Assembly: GCF_013402875.1 (NCBI RefSeq) | Contig: NZ_CP058579.1 | Span: forward strand, 1,798,001-1,862,000 | Reading direction: 5' to 3' | Origin: Halorarum salinum | GTDB taxonomy: Archaea > Halobacteriota > Halobacteria > Halobacteriales > Haloferacaceae | Length of the DNA stretch: 64,000 bases | Part shown: positions 42,096 to 50,410 of the stretch, one piece after another | How positions within the stretch are numbered: position 1 is the first letter of the stretch | How the letters are laid out: each line of letters opens with the position of its first letter | The notes under the pieces: generated by a model | Seen by the model: only the letters and a program-made list of their open reading frames with translations | Told to the model about the DNA's origin: nothing | The model's database searches: none | Position numbers and translations under genes: made by a program

Positions 42096-43595
42096 ATGAT
42101 CACCGGCGAGCGGATGGCGATGGTCGACCGCAACGCCGCCGCGCTCGGCGTGGCCCGCAAGCAGTTGATGGAGTCGAGCGGGGGCGCCGTCGCGGGCGCC
42201 GTGCGCGAACGGGCCGAACCCGGCGCGGGCGTCACTCTCGTCTGCGGCCGCGGCAACAACGGCGGCGACGCGTTCGTCGCCGCGCGCTTCCTCGAGGCGT
42301 ACGGCCTCCGCGTCGTCCTGCTCGGCCGGCCCGAAACGATCACGACCCGCATCGCCCGCGAGAACTGGGAGGCGCTCCGGGCGGCCGAAGTCCCGACCGA
42401 GACCTGCACGGACTCGGCCGACTTCGACCTCGGCGACCCGGACGTCGTCGTCGACGCGATGCTCGGTACGGGGGTCTCGGGCGCGCTCCGGGAGCCGGAG
42501 GCGACCGCCGCGGCGGCCATCGACGACGCCGACGCGACGGTCGTCTCCGTGGACGTGCCCTCGGGGTTCGACGCCGACGCGGACGGGGCGGCCGACGACG
42601 CGCACGAGTCGCCCGGTGACGCGGCGGACGACACGGGAGACGACGCGGCCGCCGCACCGGTCGACGCGGACGTCGTCGTCACCTTCCACGACGAGAAGCC
42701 CGGACTCGCGGACCTGGACGCGGAGGTGACCGTCGCCGACATCGGCATCCCCGACGGGGCCGAACTGTTCGTCGGCCCGGGCGACCTCCGGCCGCTGGCA
42801 CGCGACCCGGAGAGCCACAAGGGCGACCACGGCGAGGTGCTCGTGGTCGGCGGCGGCCCCTACACCGGCGCCCCGACGCTCGCCGCGCGGGCGGCGCTCC
42901 GCGCCGGCGCGGACCTCGTCCGGGTCGCCTGCCCCGAGTCCATCGCGCGCGAGGTGCAGGGGTTCGACGAGGGCCTCATCGTCCGGCCGCTCCCCGGCGA
43001 TCGTCTCGACGCGGCCCACCTCGACAGGCTCCGGTCGCTGGCCGCCGAGCACGACGCGGTCGTCCTCGGGCCGGGGCTCGGCGACGCGGACGAGACGCTC
43101 GAGGCCGTCGGGGAGTTCCTCGGCGGGTACGACGGCACGGCCGTCGTCGACGCGGACGCCCTGCAGGTCGTGCCCAGGGTCGACACGGCGGCGACGCTGA
43201 TCTGCACCCCCCACCAGGGCGAACTCCGGGGCATGGGCGGGGAGACCGCCGCCGACTGGCGCGAGCGCGCCGACCTCGTGGCCGAGTTCGCCGCGGATCT
43301 GGGGCAGGTCCTGCTCGTGAAGGGCGCCTACGACGTCGTCTCGGACGGCGAGACGACCAGGGTCGGCCGGACCGGCAACCCGGGGATGACCGTCGGCGGG
43401 ACCGGCGACGTGCTCGCGGGCGTGACGGGCGCGCTCGCGAGCACGCAGGAACCGGTTCACGCCGCCGCCGTCGCGGCCTACGCGAACGGCCGCGCCGGCG
43501 ACATGGCCGTCGAGGAGAACGGCTACGGCCTCGTGGCGACGGACCTGCTCGACCGAATCCCTCATGCGCTGCGGGACGAAGGGGGGGACGAGTGA
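42096..43595 (+). CDS. nnr: Bifunctional NAD(P)H-hydrate repair enzyme (epimerase/dehydratase)
   Basis: This 499-residue fusion repairs hydrated NAD(P)H. Residues about 1-220 are the YjeF-N epimerase (VCGRGNNGGDAFVAARFLEA; VVVDAMLGTGVSG; SVDVPSGFDAD). Residues about 230-490 are the ADP/ATP-dependent dehydratase of the ribokinase fold (SHKGDHGEVLVVGGG; VLGPGLGD; CTPHQGEL; GNPGMTVGGTGDVLAG). The central stretch around residues 165-190 is an acidic Asp/Ala-rich insert typical of halophiles. Its stop is one base before the moaC start, so the genes are probably co-translated. Confidence 0.95.
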   Translation: MITGERMAMVDRNAAALGVARKQLMESSGGAVAGAVRERAEPGAGVTLVCGRGNNGGDAFVAARFLEAYGLRVVLLGRPETITTRIARENWEALRAAEVPTETCTDSADFDLGDPDVVVDAMLGTGVSGALREPEATAAAAIDDADATVVSVDVPSGFDADADGAADDAHESPGDAADDTGDDAAAAPVDADVVVTFHDEKPGLADLDAEVTVADIGIPDGAELFVGPGDLRPLARDPESHKGDHGEVLVVGGGPYTGAPTLAARAALRAGADLVRVACPESIAREVQGFDEGLIVRPLPGDRLDAAHLDRLRSLAAEHDAVVLGPGLGDADETLEAVGEFLGGYDGTAVVDADALQVVPRVDTAATLICTPHQGELRGMGGETAADWRERADLVAEFAADLGQVLLVKGAYDVVSDGETTRVGRTGNPGMTVGGTGDVLAGVTGALASTQEPVHAAAVAAYANGRAGDMAVEENGYGLVATDLLDRIPHALRDEGGDE

Positions 43596-43596
43596 G

Positions 43597-44112
43597 ATGA
43601 CGCGAAACGCCACGGGCGACGACGGCGACTCGGAGCTCACCCACACCGACGAGGAGGGGGACGTGCAGATGGTCGACGTGGGCGGAAAGCCCGACTCCGC
43701 GAGGCGGGCGGTCGCCCGCGGGGTCATCCACCTGCGGGAGTCCACGGTCGACGCCGTTCGCGGGGACGACGTGAAGAAGGGCGACGTGCTCGCGACCGCC
43801 CGCGTCGGCGCCGTCCAGGCGGTCAAGCACACGTGGGAGACGATCCCGATGTGCCACGGGATTCCGATCACGAACGTCGAGACCGAGTTCGACGTGGGCG
43901 GGGACCGCGTGACGCTCACCGTCGCCGTCGAGACGACCGGGAAGACGGGCTGTGAGATGGAGGCGCTGGAGGGCGTGACGACGGGGCTGAACGTCGTCTG
44001 GGACATGGTGAAGGCCGCCGAGAAGGACGCCGACGGTCAGTATCCGGGGACCCGGATCTCCGACGTCGAGGTCGTGACGAAGGAGAAGCGTGTGCTAGAT
44101 TCGGGAGCGTGA
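43597..44112 (+). CDS. moaC: Cyclic pyranopterin monophosphate synthase MoaC
   Basis: This 171-residue enzyme makes cyclic pyranopterin monophosphate, an early molybdenum-cofactor intermediate. It has the family motifs VQMVDVGGKPDSARRAVARG, TWETIPMCHGIPITNVETEF and KTGCEMEALEGVTTGLNVVWDM. The last is the active-site MEALTGV equivalent. A short acidic halophilic N-terminal extension precedes the domain. It follows nnr with a single intervening base. Confidence 0.96.
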   Translation: MTRNATGDDGDSELTHTDEEGDVQMVDVGGKPDSARRAVARGVIHLRESTVDAVRGDDVKKGDVLATARVGAVQAVKHTWETIPMCHGIPITNVETEFDVGGDRVTLTVAVETTGKTGCEMEALEGVTTGLNVVWDMVKAAEKDADGQYPGTRISDVEVVTKEKRVLDSGA

Positions 44113-44539
44113 CGGTTTCGTCGAACGTCCCCGGCAGATACGGTTCTCGTCCGTTCCCCATGTGACGGGGAACGTCTCGAACGCTCGGTCGCTCGTGAAG
44201 TACGGATCGCGACGTGCAGGAGGAGGCCGTATCTCGGGCAGGTGCCGCGTTGGCTCGACGCGCTCGCGGATCCGACCGCCGACCACAGTCGGTCCGTCCG
44301 GAAGAGGAGAAGGGGGAGGAGATCCCCGACGACGGGCTCGCCGAGGCCGCGAACGTCGCGGCCCACGTGCGCTGCTTCCCGACGATCCTGCACGGCGCGG
44401 AGTTCGACGTGGAGGCGTTCACGACCGAAACGGCCGGGATCGTCGAACACGCCGACGGTCGGGTGGAGGGGTCGGAACCGCCGTATCTCGTTGGGCCGTG
44501 ACGTACGCTTATCGATGAGTGCAACGTACGTCCCTTGCT
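44113..44539. other. Interval after moaC with no convincing gene
   Basis: A plus-strand open frame at 44214-44501 ends with a fairly haloarchaeal-looking stretch (GLAEAANVAAHVRCFPTILH) but begins with an Arg/Ala-rich part. Frames on either side are also open. It could be the remnant of a small gene. I could not match it to a family and do not call it coding. Confidence 0.4.
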
Positions 44540-45336
44540 ATGCCGTACGTCCAGTGTAACGGGGCGGACCTCTATTACGAAGACCGCGGCGAGGGAAGCT
44601 CGATCGTCCTTCTCCACGGCGTCACGTGTAGTCTCAGGCATTTCGAACCGCAGTTGGCCGATCTCCCGGACGGGTACCGCCCGGTCGCCGTCGATTTCAG
44701 GGGGCATGGTCGGTCTGAGAGGACGGAACTCGGGCACACCGTCGCGCAGTATGCCCGCGACGTCCGCTCCTTTCTAGAGAGCGGGACCTGGATGACGTCG
44801 TCATCGTCGGGTGGTCGATGGGTGCCTTCGTCCCGTGGGACTACGTGGACCAATTCGCCACGGAGCGAATCCGGGGACTGGTCGACGTGGACATCGAGAC
44901 GTCCCGGTTTCGATGGGACGACTACGACTACGGACTCACCGACATGGACGGCCTCGAGGAGAAGCTCGCATTGGCCCAGATGGACCGAACGAGCCTCATC
45001 GAGCGCTTCACCGAGCAGGTCTTCGAGGATCCCACCGACGAGGCGAGAGCGATACAGTTCGACGAAATGTCCCGCACGCCCGCCCCGATCAAAAGCGCCA
45101 TCCTGTTCGTTGCGCTCACGCGCGATTACCGAACCGTCTTCCCCGAGATAGACGTTCCCACGTTGGTGTGTGCCGGCGCGGGTGAGTCGCGGGGATCCGT
45201 CGCGGCGGTGAGACACGTCGCGGACCTCGTCCCGGACGCTACGTTCGAACTCTTCGAGGATAGCGGCCACTGTCCCCCTTTAGAGGAACCCGAGCGGTTC
45301 AATCAGATTCTCGGTGAATTCGTCGACTCCCTGTGA
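44540..45336 (+). pseudogene. Alpha/beta hydrolase split by a frameshift
   Basis: Reading from the ATG at 44540 gives the start of an alpha/beta hydrolase (MPYVQCNGADLYYEDRGEGS; VLLHGVTCS; VAVDFRGHGRSE). At 44777-44781, in a GAGAG run, the frame breaks. The continuation in another frame supplies RDLDDVVIVGWSMGAFVPWD with the nucleophile Ser (codon 44815-44817) and runs to 45336, including the catalytic His in EDSGHCPPLEEPE. Removing one AG (or adding one base) restores one protein of about 264 residues. The usual acid position reads AGAGES, with Glu rather than Asp. It may be a recent inactivation or a sequencing error. Confidence 0.8.
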
Positions 45337-45728
45337 TCGATGCGCGGACCCACTAAGCGGCCGTTCCGACTATCGCTCGAACGATCTGATCCGGCGGGGC
45401 CGGAGTAGCCGTTCCGCGGGGACGACGCTCGTCGAAGTACTCGCCCCTACGTCGATTGCTAACAAGCCCTGCGCGGACTTTTTGCGTCACCGGTCGACCG
45501 CCATCTCGAGGTGACGACGACGTGCCAACTCCCCTCCACATCCGCCGGCTTCTCGCCGGGTCCGTGACCGCCATCGCGGCGGGCACCGGGACCCGTACGG
45601 CCCGCGTCGTCGCCGCGCCGTGGCGAGGTCCGAGGCCGGACCGTCGCTGAACGGTTCGGCCGCCCCGGTCGTCGCGACCCCACCGGTCGAGGAGACCCCC
45701 CGCTGACGAACACCCCCCTTCCCCCCAG
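45337..45728. other. Gene-poor interval
   Basis: No convincing gene. A GTG-started 42-codon frame at 45522-45650 (MPTPLHIRRLLAGSVTAIAA) is basic and unlike local proteins; I do not call it. Confidence 0.35.
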
Positions 45729-45914
45729 ATGTACGCACACAGTCCCCCCGCGGACCACCGAACGTATCGACACGCATCCACCCTGGAGACGACCGTCGTG
45801 CTGGCGGCCGTCCCGCCCGTCGCCCTGCTCGCGGCGTCGTTCCCCGTCGCGGCCGGTGCGCTGGCCGTGGGCCTCGTCGCCGGCGGCGCCGTCGGCCGGG
45901 CGACCGGTCGGTGA
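45729..45914 (+). CDS. Small predicted membrane protein
   Basis: This 61-residue frame has a short polar N terminus (MYAHSPPADHRTYRHASTLE) followed by about 35 hydrophobic, Ala/Val/Gly-rich residues that could form one or two membrane helices, ending GGAVGRATGR. I do not recognise it. Such small membrane proteins are common in haloarchaea, but Ala/Val runs can arise by chance in GC-rich DNA, so the call is tentative. Confidence 0.4.
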   Translation: MYAHSPPADHRTYRHASTLETTVVLAAVPPVALLAASFPVAAGALAVGLVAGGAVGRATGR

Positions 45915-45975
45915 AGCCGGTCGCCGACGGCGGTCGACCGGCCGCCGACCGGACGCCGTTCTCGCATCCGGAAAC

Positions 45976-45985
45976 GCAATAAGCC
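45976..45985 (+). promoter_or_regulatory. TATA-like element of the acyl-CoA dehydrogenase gene
   Basis: GCAATAAGCC lies 20-29 bases before the ATG at 46005 and favours that start over the in-frame TTG two codons earlier. Confidence 0.4.
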
Positions 45986-46004
45986 CGGACTTGCAGGATT
46001 GACC

Positions 46005-47150
46005 ATGGACTTCGGCCTCACGACCGAACAGGCGCAGATTCGCGACGTGGTCGCGGAGTTCGTCGACGAGGAGGTCGCCCCCCGCGCGGCCGAGATCGAC
46101 GAGACCGACGAGTTCCCGGCCGATCTGGTGGCCGAGATGGGCGAACTCGGGCTCATGGGGATGCCGTTCCCGGAGGAGTACGGCGGTGCGGGGCTCGACT
46201 ACCACAGCTACGCCATCGGCCTCGCGGAGATCTCGCGGGGGTCGGGCGGGCTCGGCACCGTCGTCGCCGCCCACACCTCCCTCGCCGGCAACATGCTGTA
46301 CGAGTTCGGCGACGAGACGCAGAAGGAGGAGTTCCTCACGCCGCTGGCCGAGGGGACCGACGTCGGCGCGTTCGCGCTCTCGGAGGCGGAGGCCGGCTCG
46401 GACGTGCCCGCCATGACGACCGCCGCCGAGAAGGACGGTGACGAGTACGTCGTGAACGGCGGGAAGCTCTGGATCTCGAACGGCTCGGTCGCGGACACGA
46501 TCACCCTGTTCGCCAAGACCGACCCCGAGGCCGGGAACCGGGGGATCTCCTCGTTCGTCGTCAGGCCCGAGGAGGACGAGGGGTTCGTCGTCGAGGGGAC
46601 GGAGCACAAGCTCGGCGACAAGGGCTGTCCGACCGCCGAGCTCCGGTTCGACGACGTGCGACTCCCCGAGGACCGCCTGCTCGGTGCGGAGGGCGAGGGG
46701 TTCGTGCAGGCGCTGAAGACGCTCAACGGCGGCCGCATCACCATCGCGGCCCGCGGCGTCGGCATCGCCCGCGCCGCGCTCGACGACGCCCGGGAGTACA
46801 GCCAGCAGCGCGAGCAGTTCGGCGGCCCGATCTCCGACTTCCAGGCCATCCAGCACAAGCTGGCGGACATGGACACGAAGCTCCAGGCGGCGACGCTGCT
46901 GATGCACAGGGCCGCCGACCTGAAGATGCGCGGGGAGGACTACATCAAGGAGGCCGCGCAGGCGAAGCTGTACGCCAGCGAGATCAGCCGGGAGGTCGCC
47001 AACGAGGCGATCCAGATCCACGGCGGCTACGGCTACACGACGGACTTCGACGTGGAGCGCTACTACCGCGACGCGAAGCTGAACGAGATCTACGAGGGGA
47101 CCAGCGAGGTGCTGCGGAACACCATTGCGGGACAGCTGCTGGAGGAGTAG
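46005..47150 (+). CDS. Acyl-CoA dehydrogenase
   Basis: This 381-residue flavoenzyme catalyses alpha,beta-dehydrogenation of acyl-CoA esters. Recognisable elements are MGMPFPEEYGGAGLDYHSYA, the FAD-contact segments FALSEAEAGSD and LWISNGSVAD, RITIAARGVGIARAALDDA, and the C-terminal catalytic base in IYEGTSEVLRN (Glu364). The sequence is closest in pattern to short-chain/butyryl-CoA dehydrogenases. Length is standard. No electron-transfer flavoprotein genes are adjacent. Confidence 0.96.
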   Translation: MDFGLTTEQAQIRDVVAEFVDEEVAPRAAEIDETDEFPADLVAEMGELGLMGMPFPEEYGGAGLDYHSYAIGLAEISRGSGGLGTVVAAHTSLAGNMLYEFGDETQKEEFLTPLAEGTDVGAFALSEAEAGSDVPAMTTAAEKDGDEYVVNGGKLWISNGSVADTITLFAKTDPEAGNRGISSFVVRPEEDEGFVVEGTEHKLGDKGCPTAELRFDDVRLPEDRLLGAEGEGFVQALKTLNGGRITIAARGVGIARAALDDAREYSQQREQFGGPISDFQAIQHKLADMDTKLQAATLLMHRAADLKMRGEDYIKEAAQAKLYASEISREVANEAIQIHGGYGYTTDFDVERYYRDAKLNEIYEGTSEVLRNTIAGQLLEE

Positions 47151-47259
47151 CCGGGCTATCGGCTTCGGAATGGGAATCCGTCGGGAGCGGCCCCCGGACC
47201 GACGAACGACCCGAACCGCTCGATCGCCGTCGGGCCCGCGTCGGAACGCTCGGAGCTAC

Positions 47260-47268
47260 AACTATACC
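47260..47268 (+). promoter_or_regulatory. TATA-like box of the FilR1-type regulator gene
   Basis: AACTATACC lies about 22-30 bases upstream of the ATG at 47290. The palindrome GTTAG-N4-CTAAC found upstream of the two downstream transcription units is absent here, so the regulator does not share that element. Confidence 0.45.
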
Positions 47269-47289
47269 CCTACCGTGCGTACCCGTCCC

Positions 47290-48099
47290 ATGGAACTCGA
47301 TAGCACTGGATCGCCCGTCGACGACATCGCGTACCTCACCCGGTCCGAACACCGAGTTCCCGCGCTCGTCGCCCTGACCGCCCGTCCGCGGAGTCGGTCC
47401 GAGCTCTGGGAGATGACCGGAGTCTCCTCGTCCACGATCAGGCGGACGATCAGGGAGTTCGAGGACCGGCACTGGATCCGCAGGAACGAGTACCGCTACG
47501 AGGCGACACAGCTGGGCGCGTACGTCGCGTCCGCGATGATGGACCTGCTCGAACGGTTCGAGACCGAGCGACAGCTCCGCGACGTCTGGCAGTGGCTGCC
47601 GAGCGAGGAGAACGGGTTCACGGTCGGGATGTGCGCCGACGCCGTCGTGACCGTCGCCGAGGCCGACGACCCGTACCGCCCCGTGAACCGGTTCGTCTCC
47701 CTCCTCAGGGAGACGGACCGGTTCCGGTTCGCCGGGTTCGACGTGGCCCTGCTCGAGCCGTGCAAGGACGAGCTCTGCCAGCGGATCGTCGAGGGGACGC
47801 GAACGGAGATCATCAGCCGGTCGAGGGTCGTCACGTACATCCGGTCGACGTCCCCGGAGCTGTTCTCGGAGGCGCTCGAGAGCGGAAACCTGACGGTCCG
47901 GGTCCACGACGACCTGCCGTCCTTCGGGGTCAGCATCTTCGACCGCCGGGTCGCGATCAGCGGTTACGACCCCGACAGCGTGATGGTCCGCGCGCTGGTC
48001 GACACCGACGCCCCGGAGGCGCGCGAGTGGGCGGAATCGATGTACGAGTCGTACCGGCGCGAGACGCCGACCATCCCCCTCGAGACGGCGGCGGAGTGA
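47290..48099 (+). CDS. Winged-helix regulator with FilR1 (DUF1724)-type sensor domain
   Basis: This is a 269-residue regulator. An N-terminal MarR/ArsR-like winged helix (about 12-75: SELWEMTGVSSSTIRRTIRE, DRHWIRRNEYRYEATQLG) is followed by a C-terminal domain (about 115-255: DAVVTVAEADDPYRPVNRFV, IISRSRVVTYIRSTSPELFS, VSIFDRRVAISGYDPDSVMV) of the FilR1 type found in many archaeal regulators. The ligand is unknown. It is the first gene of a same-strand run that continues into DUF1059 and OsmC genes, and it is the obvious candidate to bind their shared upstream element. That link is inferred from position only. Confidence 0.85.
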   Translation: MELDSTGSPVDDIAYLTRSEHRVPALVALTARPRSRSELWEMTGVSSSTIRRTIREFEDRHWIRRNEYRYEATQLGAYVASAMMDLLERFETERQLRDVWQWLPSEENGFTVGMCADAVVTVAEADDPYRPVNRFVSLLRETDRFRFAGFDVALLEPCKDELCQRIVEGTRTEIISRSRVVTYIRSTSPELFSEALESGNLTVRVHDDLPSFGVSIFDRRVAISGYDPDSVMVRALVDTDAPEAREWAESMYESYRRETPTIPLETAAE

Positions 48100-48262
48100 C
48101 GGGTCCAGCGGACGCGGGGACGGCCCCGGTCGTCCGACGTCGACGTCCCCGACGGGCCCGCGCAATCAGTTCCGTCCCTGTGCAGACGGCCGTTCCCACA
48201 GGACGGGAGGGGAGACGGATTTCCGCCGCGGGCGGGGTCCCGTTCCAGCGACTGACGGGCCG

Positions 48263-48326
48263 TCACCTGCTGCACGGCTGGCACCGACCGGGCGACCGTC
48301 ACCAGTTAGCTACCTAACACTCGCGC
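48263..48326 (+). promoter_or_regulatory. Shared upstream element, copy 1 (before the DUF1059 gene)
   Basis: This block matches 48924-48987 at all but about five positions over 64 bases and is collinear with it. It contains CACCTGCTGCACGG (48264-48277) and the exact 26-base core 48301-48326, which holds the palindrome GTTAG-CTAC-CTAAC (48305-48318). An SD-like GGGAGGTG follows about 15-20 bases before the ATG at 48360. The spacing suits a promoter with operator plus a short leader. Confidence 0.85.
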
Positions 48327-48359
48327 GCGTTCCCCCGTCGGGAGGTGAAAAACGAATCC

Positions 48360-48533
48360 ATGGCGAAAGCACACAAGCTCGACTGCGAGAACGCGGCGGC
48401 CGACTGCCGCTTCATCGTCCAGTCCGAGAACGAGGAGGAGGCGATCGAACTGGCCGGGAACCACATGCGGGACGTCCACGGTCAGGACTACTCCGACGAG
48501 GAACTCCGAACGGACCACCTGCAGGTCGTCTGA
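48360..48533 (+). CDS. DUF1059 small protein
   Basis: This 57-residue protein has the DUF1059 pattern: KLDCENAAADCRFIVQSENE, then EEEAIELAGNHMRDVHGQDY, with two Cys and a His. Members are small soluble proteins of unknown function, often next to redox or stress genes. A Shine-Dalgarno GGGAGGTG precedes the ATG, so the transcript has a leader. It carries its own copy of the shared element and is followed by about 390 bases without genes before the second copy. Confidence 0.88.
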   Translation: MAKAHKLDCENAAADCRFIVQSENEEEAIELAGNHMRDVHGQDYSDEELRTDHLQVV

Positions 48534-48923
48534 GGTCCTCGCGGAAGGCCCCCACTCGGTCCGTTCTCCCCTCGCCGCTCGATACTTCGTTCGACCCACT
48601 CGCCACGCCCGTTCGTTCCACGGACCGTCCGGGCGTCGCCCGCTCCGTTCCCCTCCCGTCCTCGCTTCGTCCGCTCTACACCCGCCAGTCCACACCCTCC
48701 GGCCCGTATCCTCCAGTCCACATCCCCGGTCCGGCTCCGGCGATCCCTGTTCCGTCGTCGTTCCGCCCCGCGTCGACGCGGCGGGCGCGGCGACCGTCGG
48801 ACCGCGGTCGGCGGCTCGACGCCCATCGAGTCGTTCGGCCGCCACGGCCACGACGGCGCCGAACGCGTCCGACGAACCGAATACGGGATCGGATCGACCG
48901 CGCGTGCAGTCGGTGACGCTCGT
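48534..48923. other. Spacer between the DUF1059 gene and the OsmC promoter
   Basis: Nothing coding was recognised. Around 48685-48735 there is a short CACA-TCC-rich imperfect repeat (CCAGTCCACA occurs twice, near 48686 and 48715), but no hairpin or T-tract stands out. The spacer ends at the second copy of the shared promoter element. Confidence 0.4.
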
Positions 48924-48987
48924 TCACCTGCTGCACGGGTGCCACCGACTGGCCGGCCGTCACCAGTTAGCTACCTAACACTCGCGC
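48924..48987 (+). promoter_or_regulatory. Shared upstream element, copy 2 (before the OsmC operon)
   Basis: This is the second copy, exactly 661 bases after the first. It repeats CACCTGCTGCACGG (48925-48938) and the 26-base core 48962-48987 with GTTAG-CTAC-CTAAC (48966-48979). The distance from palindrome to start codon is 54 bases here and 55 in copy 1. A GGGAGG Shine-Dalgarno again precedes the gene. Conservation stops at the coding start, pointing to regulatory selection or a recent promoter duplication. Confidence 0.85.
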
Positions 48988-49018
48988 CCCTCTGCTTTCC
49001 CGCCGGGAGGCAGAAGAC

Positions 49019-49624
49019 ATGACCAACGAACAGCGAATCACGCACGGCGTGGACGTCGACGAACTGGAGGCGTTCGCGGAGTACGCGAGCGACCGGCCCG
49101 ACGCGGTGCGGCTCGGGCTCGGGGCCCGCGCCACCTACGAGGGGACCTGCGCCCACAGCCTGGCGAAGATCGACTCGTACGGGCTCGGCGACGAGACGAT
49201 CGCCCGCGACACGCGCGAGTACACGATCCCGTACGGGGGATGGAAGGAGGTGCTGGACGCGGGGGGCTGGGTCGGCGCGACCGACCGGCTGGAGCCGATC
49301 GAGGCGGCCCTGTCCGCGCTCGCCTCGTGCATCAACGTCGGCATCACCGTCAACGCCGTCGCGAACGGCGTCGAGATCGAGTCCCTCAGGACCGACGTCC
49401 GGGTCGACTTCGATCCGGGCGTCCTCTTCAGCGTCAGGGACCTCGAGGAGGTCGACGGCGTCTTCGACAACCTGATCGCCGAGATCGAGATCGAGTGCGA
49501 GGACCTCGACGAGGACCAGGTCGACGAGTGGGCGCGGCGGGCCCCGGTGTACACGCTCGTCTCGGGCGCCCAGGACGTCAACCTGACCGTCAACACGCCG
49601 GCCGAGGTGTCGGCCGACGACTGA
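49019..49624 (+). CDS. OsmC-family protein
   Basis: This 201-residue OsmC/Ohr-fold protein has the family centre PIEAALSALASCINVGITVN, with the conserved Cys, and the long strand ESLRTDVRVDFDPGVLF. The N-terminal part contains YEGTCAHSLAKIDSYG. Classical OsmC/Ohr peroxidases use two cysteines; at the usual second position this protein reads RRAPVYTL, with Ala in place of Cys. The peroxidase mechanism may therefore be altered. It is the first gene of a tight operon with a methyltransferase 13 bases downstream and is controlled by copy 2 of the shared element. Confidence 0.88.
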   Translation: MTNEQRITHGVDVDELEAFAEYASDRPDAVRLGLGARATYEGTCAHSLAKIDSYGLGDETIARDTREYTIPYGGWKEVLDAGGWVGATDRLEPIEAALSALASCINVGITVNAVANGVEIESLRTDVRVDFDPGVLFSVRDLEEVDGVFDNLIAEIEIECEDLDEDQVDEWARRAPVYTLVSGAQDVNLTVNTPAEVSADD

Positions 49625-49637
49625 GGGGGTGACGGGG

Positions 49638-50405
49638 ATGCCGAACACACTCGACGTCGACAAACTGGAACGGGAGGTGAAGACGGTCTACCGGAACGTC
49701 GCGGAGGCGCCGGCGGGCGAGTACCACTTCGAGATGGGCCGCGGGCTGGCCGAACGGCTCGGCTACCCGGCGGCCGACCTCGACCGGATCCCCGCGGAGG
49801 CCCTGGAGTCCTTCGCGGGCGTGGGCTACCACTTCGACCTCGCCGACCTGCGGGAGGGCGACGACGTGCTCGACCTGGGTAGCGGCTCGGGGACGGACGC
49901 GTTCGTCGCTGCGCTGCAGGTCGGCGAGACGGGGAGCGTGACCGGGGTGGACATGACCCACGAACAGCTCGAGAAGGCCCGGGAGCTGCGGGACGAGGCG
50001 GGACTGGCGAACGTCTCGTTCGAACGGGGGTACGTCGAGGACCTGCCGTTCGAGGACGGCACGTTCGACGTCGTGGTCTCCAACGGCGTCATCAACCTCT
50101 CGCCGGACAAGACGCGGGTGTTCGAGGAGACGAACCGCGTCCTCGTCCCCGGCGGGCGACTCGCCGTCTCGGACATCATCAGCGAGCGGCGGATGCCCGG
50201 GAGCATCAAGACCGACGCGGACCTCTGGGCGGCCTGCATCGGCGGGGCCGAACAGGTCGACAGGTACAGGAGCGTCATCGAGGACGCCGGCTTCGAGGCG
50301 CTCGACCTCCGGGAGAACCCGCAGTACGAGTTCGTCTCGGAGCAGGCGGAGAACGCGTGTCAGAAGTACGGCGTCAAGAGCGTCTCGCTCGGCGCCCACA
50401 GGTGA
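49638..50405 (+). CDS. ArsM-like SAM-dependent methyltransferase
   Basis: This 255-residue protein has the layout of arsenite methyltransferases: VKTVYRNVAE at the N terminus, motif I DVLDLGSGSGTDAFVAALQV, VTGVDMTHEQLEKARELRDE, DLPFEDGTFDVVVSNGVINL and LWAACIGGAEQVDRY. The family's first metal-binding Cys (SAGCG) is replaced by FAGVG. The Cys in AACIGGA is kept and another lies in ENACQKYG. Arsenic methylation is therefore doubtful, and another soft nucleophile could be the substrate. A GTG at 49629 is an alternative start, but the ATG has better spacing from GGGGGTG. Confidence 0.8.
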   Translation: MPNTLDVDKLEREVKTVYRNVAEAPAGEYHFEMGRGLAERLGYPAADLDRIPAEALESFAGVGYHFDLADLREGDDVLDLGSGSGTDAFVAALQVGETGSVTGVDMTHEQLEKARELRDEAGLANVSFERGYVEDLPFEDGTFDVVVSNGVINLSPDKTRVFEETNRVLVPGGRLAVSDIISERRMPGSIKTDADLWAACIGGAEQVDRYRSVIEDAGFEALDLRENPQYEFVSEQAENACQKYGVKSVSLGAHR

Positions 50406-50410
50406 TCACG

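Noticed and set aside
44214-44501. 95-codon frame after moaC
   Set aside because: Only its second half looks protein-like, neighbouring frames are also open, and no family was recognised.
44770-44790. Programmed ribosomal frameshifting in the alpha/beta hydrolase
   Set aside because: No slippery heptamer or downstream structure was seen; simple mutation or slippage in the AG run is enough.
45522-45650. GTG-started 42-codon frame
   Set aside because: Basic composition and no supporting signal; too short to accept.
49638-50405. Naming the methyltransferase arsM
   Set aside because: The first of the arsenic-binding cysteines is Val here, so the specific name would overstate the evidence.
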